Assembly: GCA_016710235.1 (NCBI GenBank)
Contig: JADJLG010000001.1
Location: 795,501 to 859,500 of the forward strand
Length of the DNA stretch: 64,000 nucleotides
Reading direction: 5' to 3'
From: Saprospiraceae bacterium
GTDB lineage: Bacteria > Bacteroidota > Bacteroidia > Chitinophagales > Saprospiraceae
The position numbers and the translations under genes are program-made. Shown here piece after piece: positions 45,803 through 53,456 of this stretch (positions within the stretch are counted from its first letter, which is position 1; every line of letters starts with the position of its first letter). The notes beneath the pieces were generated by a model that was given only the letters and a program-made list of their open reading frames with translations, ran no database searches and was not told the origin of the DNA.

Positions 45803-48661
45803 ATGAATAAAAATTATCTATTTTCAGGTATTGTACTCTTTTGCTTGCTGATCGTGACATCTGATTTGTCAGCTCAAAAGAGAGGCAAGCGTCCCGGCGA
45901 CATGAAAGCTACGGACTCCGCAATATCCATCAGTCCTGATGGAAAAGTGACAGGACAAACCAAATCACCTGCCTCTAACATGTCAAAACCTGCTGCCATG
46001 GGCACAGCGAAAAAAATTGCCTCGGTGGAGGGCATTACGGAGTACCAGTTGGACAATGGACTGAAAGTTCTCCTGTATCCGGACAATTCCAAGCAGACCA
46101 TCACCGTCAATATCACCTATTTGGTAGGATCCAGACATGAGGGTTATGGAGAGACCGGTATGGCTCACTTACTGGAGCACATGGTATTTAAGGGTACCCC
46201 AAATCACCCGGACATCCCGAATGAATTGACCAAACACGGTGCCAGACCTAATGGTACAACCTGGTATGACAGAACAAATTATTTTGAGACATTTTCTGCT
46301 TCTGAAGAAAATTTAAGATGGGCACTCGATCTGGAATCTGATCGCATGATCAATTCCTTTATTGCCAAGAAAGACCTCGACAAAGAAATGAGCGTGGTGC
46401 GCAATGAATTTGAAATGGGTGAAAACGACCCGAGCGGAGTGCTCCTCGAGCGTGTCTTGTCGACTGCCTTCCTCTGGCAAAACTACGGCCAGTCCACTAT
46501 CGGTGCTCGATCAGACATTGAAAATGTGCCCATTGAGAGGCTACAAGATTTTTATAGAAAATACTACCAGCCGGACAATGCGGTGCTCACTGTAGCCGGA
46601 AAAATCAATGAAGAAAAAACGCTCCAGCTTGTCACCGAGTACTTCGGAAAATTAGCAAGACCAACACGCCAGTTGATTCCGACTTATACTGCCGAGCCCA
46701 CTCAGGACGGAGAGCGCAGCGTCAGCTTGCGTAGAGTGGGTGATGTCCAAGCCCTAGCATGCATGTACCATATTCCTCCGGGGTCACACCCACATGCAGC
46801 AGCTATGGATGTATTGACTGAGATCATGACGGCAGATGGATCCGGCAGGATGTACAAATCTCTGATAGAGACCAAGAAGGCTTCATCCCAGTTCGGCTGG
46901 TGCGCTACACTCAAAGAACCGGGATTCACTTATTTCGGCGCCCAGGTAAGAAAAGAGAGTTCTCTTGAAGAGGCCAAAAACACCATGCTCAAGACCTTAG
47001 ATGAGGTCATCTCTACGCCTGTGACGAAGGAAGAGGTAGAGCGTGCTAAAGGTACTCTCCTGAAAGACTTCGAGCTTCTGCTGCGCAACACAGAACGCGT
47101 AGGGACGGCGATCAGTGAATTCATCGGAATGGGTGACTGGAGGCTTGCATTCATCTACAGGGACAACTTACGCAATACCAAACCTGAAGACGTGCAGTTG
47201 GCTGCGATAAGTTATCTCAAGCCTTCCAACCGAACCATAGGAATGTTTTATCCTGAATCGAAGCCGGATAGAGCTGAGATACCTACTGCTCCGGATATTG
47301 CAGCACTGGTGAGCAGTTACAAAGGCGATGCGCCGATCGCTCAGGGAGAAGATTTCGACCCTTCTCCGACGAATATTGAAAAAAGAACTAAAAGGGGCCA
47401 GGAGCCCAATTCTATCAAATATGCATTGCTACCTAAGCTCACCAAAGGCAATCTCGTCAATGCAAGCGTACAACTGCGTTTGGGTGACGAAAAAAGCCTG
47501 AATGGTAAGTCGATGATCAGTGATGTCGCTACCGAAATGCTGGACCGGGGCACTACCACCAAGACCAGACAAGAGATCAAGGATGCTTTCGACAGACTGA
47601 AAGCAAGGGTGAATTTCTACGGAGGAGGAGCCAATGTCAATGCCAGTATCCAGACGACCAGAGAAAATCTACCTGAAGTCCTGCGTCTCGTAGCTGATGT
47701 TCTCAAGAATCCGGAGTACAGCCAGAAAGAATTTGAAGAGCTGAAGAATGAACGACTCGCTCAGATCGAGGAGATGAAATCCGATCCTCAGTCACTCGTG
47801 TCCAATGCCTATTCCAGACACCTCAATCCATATCCTAAGGGAGATCCTCGTTATGTCAGCACACCGGACGAAGAGATCGCCGACCTGAAAAATCTGCAGC
47901 TACAGGATGTGAAGGACTTCCATAAGAATTATTATGGAGCAACCAACGCCACTATGGCTGTCGTAGGCGATTTTGACGAGGCAGAAATCAAAAGCATCAT
48001 TCACAATGAATTCGGCAGCTGGAAGTCAGCTACACCGTATAAGCACCTCGCAGATCCTTACGTTGCTGTCAAGCCGACCAATATAAATTTGGAGACACCG
48101 GACAAAGCAAACGCGATGTTTCTGGCAGGATGCAATCTGGAAATCAAAGATTCAGATCCTGATTACGCAGCGATGTTGCTGGGCAATTATATCCTTGGAG
48201 GAGGCTTCCTCAACAGCAGGCTGGCTACGCGTATCAGGCAGAAAGAAGGATTGTCCTATGGTGTGGGATCACAATTCAACGCCAACGCTGTTGACAAGTC
48301 CGGAGGATTTACAGCTTATGCCATATATGCACCTGAAAACCGAGACAAGCTCGAACAAGCATTCAAAGAAGAAATAGATCGCATGCTCAAAGACGGTTTT
48401 ACTGAACAGGAACTCAACGATGCCCGCAACGGGATGCTCCAGTCACGCCAGGTGAGCCGATCGCAGGATAACCAGCTGGCATCTATGCTCAACAACATGT
48501 TGGACTTAGATCGCACCCTGCAGTTTACCGAGCAACTTGAAAATCAAATACGCGCACTCAAAGTAGACGATCTCAATGCAGCGATGAGGAAGCACGTAGA
48601 CATCAACAAGATCAGCTTCTTCAAAGGCGGAGACTTTGCCAACAAACTGAAGAAGCCTTAA
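45803..48661 (+). CDS. Exported two-domain M16 zinc protease
   Basis: The 952-residue protein starts with a signal peptide (cleavage near LSAQ, residue 25) and a low-complexity linker to about residue 72. The first M16 half carries the zinc motif HLLEH (His122, Glu125, His126) in GMAHLLEHMVFKG and the distal Glu in RNEFEMGENDPSG. The second half (from about residue 540) keeps the fold but has no HxxEH motif, as usual for the inactive half of pitrilysin-like enzymes. It would degrade peptides in the periplasm. Its 3' end from base 48321, plus downstream DNA, is duplicated at 52603-53267; this left copy is the intact gene. Confidence 0.93.
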   Translation: MNKNYLFSGIVLFCLLIVTSDLSAQKRGKRPGDMKATDSAISISPDGKVTGQTKSPASNMSKPAAMGTAKKIASVEGITEYQLDNGLKVLLYPDNSKQTITVNITYLVGSRHEGYGETGMAHLLEHMVFKGTPNHPDIPNELTKHGARPNGTTWYDRTNYFETFSASEENLRWALDLESDRMINSFIAKKDLDKEMSVVRNEFEMGENDPSGVLLERVLSTAFLWQNYGQSTIGARSDIENVPIERLQDFYRKYYQPDNAVLTVAGKINEEKTLQLVTEYFGKLARPTRQLIPTYTAEPTQDGERSVSLRRVGDVQALACMYHIPPGSHPHAAAMDVLTEIMTADGSGRMYKSLIETKKASSQFGWCATLKEPGFTYFGAQVRKESSLEEAKNTMLKTLDEVISTPVTKEEVERAKGTLLKDFELLLRNTERVGTAISEFIGMGDWRLAFIYRDNLRNTKPEDVQLAAISYLKPSNRTIGMFYPESKPDRAEIPTAPDIAALVSSYKGDAPIAQGEDFDPSPTNIEKRTKRGQEPNSIKYALLPKLTKGNLVNASVQLRLGDEKSLNGKSMISDVATEMLDRGTTTKTRQEIKDAFDRLKARVNFYGGGANVNASIQTTRENLPEVLRLVADVLKNPEYSQKEFEELKNERLAQIEEMKSDPQSLVSNAYSRHLNPYPKGDPRYVSTPDEEIADLKNLQLQDVKDFHKNYYGATNATMAVVGDFDEAEIKSIIHNEFGSWKSATPYKHLADPYVAVKPTNINLETPDKANAMFLAGCNLEIKDSDPDYAAMLLGNYILGGGFLNSRLATRIRQKEGLSYGVGSQFNANAVDKSGGFTAYAIYAPENRDKLEQAFKEEIDRMLKDGFTEQELNDARNGMLQSRQVSRSQDNQLASMLNNMLDLDRTLQFTEQLENQIRALKVDDLNAAMRKHVDINKISFFKGGDFANKLKKP

Positions 48662-48693
48662 TACGGCAATTTTGTTTGACTCATAAAAAACCG

Positions 48694-48731
48694 GGTGGCA
48701 ATCAATACTAATTTGGTTGCCATCTTTTTTT
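48694..48731 (+). terminator. Rho-independent terminator of the M16 protease gene
   Basis: GGTGGCAATC at 48694-48703 pairs over ten positions (two G-T wobbles) with GGTTGCCATC ending at 48724, followed by seven T. An identical copy lies in the right repeat. Confidence 0.85.
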
Positions 48732-48749
48732 AGTGGTGTCCGGGAGTAC

Positions 48750-48830
48750 CCCTTGCGAGGCAAGGGTCGCCGTCCTGCGTGGTTCGCTATTCGCTCCGTC
48801 AGCCGAGTGCGGCTGACCTGCTGCGCAGCA
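48750..48830. repeat. GC-rich hairpin block in the direct repeat
   Basis: Three hairpins lie in a row: CCCTTGC/GCAAGGG with loop GAG (48750-48766), GTCAGCCG/CGGCTGAC with a four-base loop (48798-48817), and the 12-base palindrome TGCTGCGCAGCA (48819-48830). The block is much richer in G and C than its surroundings. In the right copy the first two stems are intact and the second differs only in its loop; the third palindrome is broken by one change. Confidence 0.65.
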
Positions 48831-48910
48831 CTCCGGCCGGCTCACTCGAAGGAAAGAAGTCTGAGAAAATAATCCTGAATCCACCCGGCAAAATGAGACA
48901 AAATCCTCCT

Positions 48911-48918
48911 TATATTTG
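48911..48918 (+). promoter_or_regulatory. Possible promoter -7 box facing the accessory genes
   Basis: TATATTTG matches TAnnTTTG and lies about 145 bases before the first accessory gene. The same box is kept at 53193-53200 in the right copy, ahead of the helicase module. No TTG stands at -33. Confidence 0.35.
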
Positions 48919-48975
48919 CTTGTCAAAGCTCAAACCGCCCTTAAAAATGAAAGGAAACCCTGGTCACATAGAAGA

Positions 48976-49032
48976 TATCTACGCCATAAAATACATACGC
49001 CATAATGGCGTATATATTTTATGGCGTAGATA
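48976..49032. repeat. 57-base palindrome at the left edge of the cassette block
   Basis: Bases 48976-49032 form an almost perfect inverted repeat: 18 outer base pairs beginning TATCTACGCC, one C/A mismatch, then nine pairs (ATACGCCAT/ATGGCGTAT) around a single central A. The right copy of the repeat has only the shortened form. A GTTAG triplet-like end follows at 49038. Confidence 0.85.
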
Positions 49033-49062
49033 AAGATGTTAGCAGAAATCTAAAAAAACAAT

Positions 49063-49929
49063 ATGAACTCAATTTTATTAGATAATCAAATAATTAATGC
49101 ACTTACCTTACTTGAATTTAGAGTAATTAAAGCTAATAATCTTGGTTATTATGATATTAATAGAAAAATCCAAGGGTATCTAGGTAAAATTATTGATGTT
49201 GTGTACTTTGAAGGAAGGCAAGAAACTATTGAACTAGATAAAATTCAAGCCAATTATCCTGCAATAGATTTGGCGAATTACAATAAAAAAACAGTTTATC
49301 AAATTACATCAGAAACGAACACCGATAAAATTTACGAAACCTTATCTAAATTCACTAAATTAGAAGAATTTGAAACTGGCAAACTTGGTGAGATTAGATT
49401 TTTAATTTTGAATAAAATCAGCTACACACCAAAAGTTTTGAAAAACATAGCGGATAAATTTAATGAAAAAGGATTGTTATTTTCAAATAGCACTTTAATG
49501 ACCATCCCAATGTTGGAAAATGAAATATCCAAGTTAAGTAATATCAAAAAAGAACTTTTAGTGAGCTTGTTAAATGAAGAATTGCAAAATCCTGACAAAA
49601 ATTTACAATTTGCAACACTTAAAGACATTGAAGATTTAAAAGACCTTTATGGAAAATATAGATTTAAAGATATTGGTAGAATTGAAGATGCAAATGATGA
49701 GAGACACTCCCAAAAATTAGCAGAAATTCTCGGGATTGACGTTGAAGAGCTCGAAATGCTTGACTATGATATACAATTCATTGATAATGATAATGGTGTT
49801 AACTCGACAATTTATGTATTTAAACCTGATGATGATACAGCAGGAATAATTACAAGAATCGATGGAATAAATGATAATAAAATTGAAATTTTTGATTGGG
49901 AGTGGTACGATGAAGAAGAAAATAAATAG
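49063..49929 (+). CDS. SMEK-like domain protein, putative defence cassette
   Basis: The 288-residue protein resembles SMEK-domain proteins of prokaryotic conflict systems in its N-terminal 120 residues. A short helix-strand start (ILLDNQIINALTLLEFRVIK) leads to YPAIDLANYNKKTVYQITSE and then TNTDKIYETLSKF. The Asp in AIDLA and the QIT strand are the kind of positions conserved in that domain and in restriction-like nuclease folds. The middle is charged and helical, and the C-terminus is strongly acidic (FDWEWYDEEENK). It opens the accessory region behind the 57-base palindrome, and an attC-like site starts ten bases after its stop. Family assignment is moderate; function is unknown. Confidence 0.6.
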   Translation: MNSILLDNQIINALTLLEFRVIKANNLGYYDINRKIQGYLGKIIDVVYFEGRQETIELDKIQANYPAIDLANYNKKTVYQITSETNTDKIYETLSKFTKLEEFETGKLGEIRFLILNKISYTPKVLKNIADKFNEKGLLFSNSTLMTIPMLENEISKLSNIKKELLVSLLNEELQNPDKNLQFATLKDIEDLKDLYGKYRFKDIGRIEDANDERHSQKLAEILGIDVEELEMLDYDIQFIDNDNGVNSTIYVFKPDDDTAGIITRIDGINDNKIEIFDWEWYDEEENK

Positions 49930-49938
49930 AAATCTGAT

Positions 49939-49998
49939 AACAATGCACTGGACGTACAGACTTGCTATCGCTGCGTCCGTAGCCAGTGCTAGACCGTT
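49939..49998 (+). repeat. attC-like site A
   Basis: It runs from AAC (49939-49941) to GTT (49996-49998), 60 bases. Stem GCACTGG (49945-49951) pairs with CCAGTGC (49983-49989), and a further interrupted stem lies inside. 52 of 60 positions match the site behind the erythromycin-esterase-like gene (61679-61737). It fills the gap between two plus-strand genes, as an integron attC does. Confidence 0.7.
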
Positions 49999-50016
49999 AG
50001 CTCTCATTAAAAAAAA

Positions 50017-50856
50017 ATGAAATACCCAGAATTAAATAAACTCAGAGCAATAAAAGATGATTCTTCGATTGAAGAAATTATACAAGCATTTAAAGACATT
50101 AAAAGCTTCTATTGTAATTTTCCAACAGTACCTGAAAAATCATATTTATTTCGAACAAGATTAGGTGATAAAAAGCTTGAGCCAAAGGATAGTTCCGAAT
50201 TATCATACAATCCCAATAAAGAATATGTGGGAATCGGAAGGGCTAATCCAAAGAAATACCCTGTTTTTTATGGTTGCACACATCCCTATTTTAGTAGGGA
50301 AGAACAAACAACTGCTATCAATTTAGCATTAAGGGAAGGTTCTGGAATTTTTAGAACACCCAAATTAGTTAATGAATATGAAATTGGCTGCTTTAGCAGA
50401 TGGACTACGACCAAACCACTAAGATGTATTGCTTTTTTTAATCATGATTATGGAGAAAATGCAAATGAGCTCATATTAAAATATAAAGAGGATTTTAGAA
50501 AAGATATTTTTGAGAATTCTCCTTTACCCGAAAGAGATTGGGAAATCCATAAAATTATAGCAAGCTATTTTGCAAAAGAGTTCAATGAGAATGACCCGAA
50601 CAAATATAGATTAAGTTCATTCCTCTCAAAAAATTATTTTGAAAAGGGATTTGATGGAATTATTTTTCCGTCTGTAATTGGTAATGCAAAAGGAATGAAT
50701 ATTGCTATTAAGTATTCAGCAGCAGATTCTTTGAAATTAGATTATGTTGCCCAAATAGTGAATGTGAAAAAGAATGGCTTGTTTAGTACGATATACGTAA
50801 AACAGGCAAAGAACATTAAAGAGAATATAATTGAGCATTGGGAAAATGCAAAATAA
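50017..50856 (+). CDS. RES-domain protein (NAD+-degrading toxin family)
   Basis: The 279-residue protein shows the RES-domain pattern: Arg in SYLFRTRLGD, GIGRANPKKYPVFYG, Glu in YFSREEQTTAINLALREG, and Ser in FDGIIFPSVIGNAKGMNIAI. These are the Arg-Glu-Ser landmarks of toxins that break down NAD+ in Res-Xre toxin-antitoxin pairs. Here no Xre-type antitoxin gene adjoins; the preceding gene is SMEK-like and lies in a separate cassette. The first 50 residues are an extra helical extension. attC-like sites A and B flank it on both sides. It may be an orphan toxin, a cassette whose antitoxin function lies elsewhere, or an abortive-infection effector. Confidence 0.72.
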   Translation: MKYPELNKLRAIKDDSSIEEIIQAFKDIKSFYCNFPTVPEKSYLFRTRLGDKKLEPKDSSELSYNPNKEYVGIGRANPKKYPVFYGCTHPYFSREEQTTAINLALREGSGIFRTPKLVNEYEIGCFSRWTTTKPLRCIAFFNHDYGENANELILKYKEDFRKDIFENSPLPERDWEIHKIIASYFAKEFNENDPNKYRLSSFLSKNYFEKGFDGIIFPSVIGNAKGMNIAIKYSAADSLKLDYVAQIVNVKKNGLFSTIYVKQAKNIKENIIEHWENAK

Positions 50857-50869
50857 AAAAACGAGAGCT

Positions 50870-50930
50870 AACAAAGTATATGACGGCCATGCCCAGCAAA
50901 AGCTGGTCACTCCGCATATACGAGAGCGTT
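50870..50930 (+). repeat. attC-like site B
   Basis: It runs from AAC (50870-50872) to GTT (50928-50930), 61 bases. Stem GTATATG (50876-50882) pairs with CATATAC (50915-50921), and CCAGC/GCTGG forms the tip with an AAAA loop. Its sequence is unrelated to site A, but its length and fold are the same, which is typical of attC sites. It begins 14 bases behind the RES gene stop. Confidence 0.65.
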
Positions 50931-50957
50931 GTGTCTCATTGAAATAAAAGAAGTACC

Positions 50958-52472
50958 ATGAACGACTTAATTCATACAAAATTTAAAGAAGCAAATCAAA
51001 AGCTTGAAAATGGGGATATAATAGAATTTGGAAAATGTTTGATAGATTTATATGCTAATCTTACATGTAATTGTTATTTCCGAGACCAAAAAGAAGTTGA
51101 TTATGAAAGGCAACTAGAGTTAGTTTGCAAACACAGTGGAAATCAAAATAATTTTTATTTAAATCTGGCAAAAGGATTTATCTATTTGAGAATAAAAAAT
51201 GAAAAAGAAGCGTATACATACTTAACTAAAGCAATTGAAATAGACAGTTCCTGTGATGTACCTTATTCGCTTCGAGCCTCAATTGAACCTGAAATCAATG
51301 CGTTATATGAAGAAGATGCTAAAACGGCTGTTCTTCTAAATCCATCAGCAAGGAACTATTTTGATTTAGCAAATTCTTATGATTACAAAAACGATGAGTC
51401 AGGCTTAAAAAATTCTTCAATCTATTTTGGTAAAGCAATAAGCTTAAGACCTGACTTCGCATGTGCTTATAATAATCGAGCAATAAGATTACAAAGCAAC
51501 AAGGATTTACAAGGTGCTGTTAATGATTATATGAAATGTATCGAAGTTGATAAAAAACATTGGGCATATTATCAACTTTGGTTCTGTTTGGACGAATTGA
51601 AAAGATATGATGAAGCACTAAAATATATAGAAATTGGGGCAAAAGTTCATTCAGACGATATCAGTTACCAATTCGGACTTGGAGTTGCTAATACAAGAAT
51701 TGGAAACTATGAAGCTGCAATAAAACTTTATGAAAGATATTTAAAAGATAACCCCAAAAATTCAAGTGCTTTGGGAAATATTGAAATCTGCAAAAAAAAT
51801 ATTAAAAATCAAATTCTCATCAATGCTAAGGAATCATATAAAGTAAGAGATTACAAACAAGCAAATGACTTATTTGAAAAATACATTGAAGACGAGACTG
51901 ATTTAAATGAAGATGATTTATATTTATATCTGCTCTCAATGCTAAAGAACAATAATTCTGAGACATCACTAGATAATACTAATCAAATATATAATAGGTT
52001 GAATACCTTGAAATCTTCATATTCTCAGAAATTAGAAAATGAAGATGAATTAACTGAAGAAGAAGAAAATGCTAATAAATTAATGGAGTATCAATCAAAT
52101 TATAGGGTTGGGTTTGGAAACTATGAAGGGCAAAATCTTTCATCAATTATTAACGAAGACCCAGAATATGTATTATGGTGCATTATTAATCTTGACCATT
52201 TCTCAATAAATAAGGCATTGTTTTTAAATCCTAAATTAAGGAACGAACCGCTTTTCTTATCAGCCTTGGAGCACAATTTAATTAAAGAACAAATTATTGA
52301 AAAATGGACACCAGGTGATGATGATTACGACTATGGTAGTCGTGATGAATACTATGACGACTATCATGATTACGAGAGAGATACTTTTGACGCTTTAACA
52401 GATGGTCAATTAGGTGATTGGGATGAATTTGGGGGCGATATTGATGATATAATGACATGGCTCGGAAGATAA
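50958..52472 (+). CDS. TPR protein with ExoX-C-like segment
   Basis: The 504-residue protein consists of tetratricopeptide repeats through about residue 330 (AYTYLTKAIEIDSSCDVPYS, SSIYFGKAISLRPDFACAYN, AVNDYMKCIEVDKKHWAYYQ, AIKLYERYLKDNPKNSSALG). A Glu-rich helix leads to a short segment, RVGFGNYEGQNLSSII followed by DPEYVLWCI. This resembles the GKYKGK...YLRWLL motif found at the C-terminus of exonuclease X and in DUF3820-type proteins. The last 70 residues are extremely acidic (Asp, Tyr, Glu). The stop codon overlaps the AAC of the following palindrome. It may be a scaffold or sensor, but no partner can be named. Confidence 0.6.
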   Translation: MNDLIHTKFKEANQKLENGDIIEFGKCLIDLYANLTCNCYFRDQKEVDYERQLELVCKHSGNQNNFYLNLAKGFIYLRIKNEKEAYTYLTKAIEIDSSCDVPYSLRASIEPEINALYEEDAKTAVLLNPSARNYFDLANSYDYKNDESGLKNSSIYFGKAISLRPDFACAYNNRAIRLQSNKDLQGAVNDYMKCIEVDKKHWAYYQLWFCLDELKRYDEALKYIEIGAKVHSDDISYQFGLGVANTRIGNYEAAIKLYERYLKDNPKNSSALGNIEICKKNIKNQILINAKESYKVRDYKQANDLFEKYIEDETDLNEDDLYLYLLSMLKNNNSETSLDNTNQIYNRLNTLKSSYSQKLENEDELTEEEENANKLMEYQSNYRVGFGNYEGQNLSSIINEDPEYVLWCIINLDHFSINKALFLNPKLRNEPLFLSALEHNLIKEQIIEKWTPGDDDYDYGSRDEYYDDYHDYERDTFDALTDGQLGDWDEFGGDIDDIMTWLGR

Positions 52473-52541
52473 CAACGAGCCACAACATTTTGTATAAATA
52501 ATGGCAGGCAAAGTGCTAAATATCAAGGTTTGTAGCCCGCT
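52471..52541 (+). repeat. Degenerate attC-like segment C
   Basis: AAC overlaps the stop codon of the TPR gene. GAGC (52477-52480) can pair with GCTC near 52540, with a second interrupted stem inside. No GTT closes it at the expected place; the right direct repeat starts 62 bases further on, so the site may have been truncated by that event. Confidence 0.35.
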
Positions 52542-52602
52542 CAAACTTCTTACCGGTTTAACAGGAAAGAAGCCCTCAATCTGCCACTACTCATACAATT
52601 TA

Positions 52603-53267
52603 CCGTATATGCACCTGAAAACCGAGACAAGCTCGAACAAGCATTCAAAGAAGAAATAGAGCGCATGCTCAAAGACGGTTTTACTGAACAGGAACTCAAC
52701 GATGCCCGCAACGGGATGCTTCAGTCACGCCAGGTGAGCCGATCGCAGGATAACCAGCTGGCATCTATGCTCAACAACATGTTGGACTTGGATCGCACCA
52801 TGCAGTTTACCGAGCAACTTGAAAATCAAATACGCGCACTCAAAGTGGACGATCTCAATGCAGCGATGAGGAAGCACGTAGACATCAACAAGATCAGCTT
52901 CTTCAAAGGCGGAGACTTTGCCAACAAACTGAAGAAGCCTTAATACGGCAATTTTGTTTGACTCATAAAAAACCGGGTGGCAATCAATACTAATTTGGTT
53001 GCCATCTTTTTTTAGTGGTGTCCCGGAGTACCCCTTGCGAGGCAAGGGTCGCCGTCCTGCGTGGTTCGCTATTCGCTCTGTCAGCCGGGTGCGGCTGACC
53101 TGCTGCACAGCACTCCGGCCGGCTCACTCATAGGAAAGAAGTCTGAGAAAATAATCCTGAATCCACCTGGTAAAATGAGACAAAATCCTCCTTATATTTG
53201 CTTGCTAAAGCTCAAACCGCCCTTAAAAATGAAAGGAAACCCTTATCACATAGAAGATATCTACGCC
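52603..53267. repeat. 665-bp direct repeat, right copy
   Basis: Second copy of 48321-48985, colinear with no gap. It carries the last 113 codons of the M16 protease, the terminator (here 52976-53013), the GC-rich hairpins and the TATATTTG box (53193-53200). The border to unique DNA on the left is sharp at about 52603. Confidence 0.95.
52605..52943 (+). pseudogene. 3' fragment of the M16 protease gene
   Basis: A copy of codons 841-952 of the gene at 45803, in frame and ending at the same stop. It has no promoter or N-terminal domains, so it cannot encode a working protease. Seen differences give Asp to Glu and Leu to Met; other coding changes are silent apart from the first joined codon. The open frame has survived, which fits either a fairly recent origin or a chance lack of damage. 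Confidence 0.88.
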
Positions 53268-53282
53268 TTTATGGCGTAGATA
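53258..53282. repeat. 25-base palindrome, right counterpart
   Basis: TATCTACGCC and its reverse complement with a five-base centre. It occupies the place of the 57-base palindrome in the left copy. A GTTACC end follows at 53288, and a few bases on the sequence resembles the leader found after the GTT of the site at 61735 (GTCATGCTA in both). Confidence 0.75.
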
Positions 53283-53350
53283 AAAGTGTTACCGGTCATG
53301 CTAAAAGACGACAGTGCAAATAGAAAACGACAGAGAAAATGAAAATAAAA

Positions 53351-53426
53351 GCCAACGCTTCGACAAAATCAAAAGAGGTGCAATCCGAAACACAAAGCCA
53401 ACTCGATTGCACCACATTTGCTTTTG
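53351..53426 (+). repeat. attC-like palindrome P1 before the helicase gene
   Basis: It begins GCCAACGCTT. Arms 53364-53385 and 53405-53426 are 22 bases each and pair at 19 positions around a 19-base loop. The loop (CGAAACACAAAGCC) matches that of P2 at 59694 at 12 of 14 positions although the arms differ. It ends 31 bases before the helicase ATG. No GTT closes it in this orientation. Confidence 0.65.
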
Positions 53427-53456
53427 CCCTATCGCACAAAACCCTACTTCAAACAA

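Larger units (their letters stand above)
48321..48985. repeat. 665-bp direct repeat, left copy
   Basis: This segment covers the last 341 bases of the M16 protease gene, its terminator, a GC-rich hairpin block and a TATATTTG box. It is repeated at 52603-53267 at a constant offset of 4282 bases without any gap. I count 18 substitutions by eye, about 97.3% identity. Most changes lie outside the coding part; within it only two change an amino acid (Asp to Glu, Leu to Met) over the protein shared by both. Confidence 0.95.

Noticed and set aside
48708..49033. Frames across the repeat downstream of the M16 gene on both strands
   Set aside because: They cover the terminator and hairpin block, and the two repeat copies differ there without codon-like conservation.
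52665..52943. 92-codon frame taken as a separate gene
   Set aside because: It is the duplicated 3' end of the M16 protease and starts at an internal Met of that protein.
48976..53282. CRISPR array suggested by repeated palindromes
   Set aside because: The repeats are few, unequal in length and separated by whole genes; there are no regular spacers and no cas genes.
53418..53456. TTG start extending the helicase by 13 residues
   Set aside because: The extension is encoded by the right arm of palindrome P1 and the segment conserved in P2; the ATG at 53457 is the simpler start.
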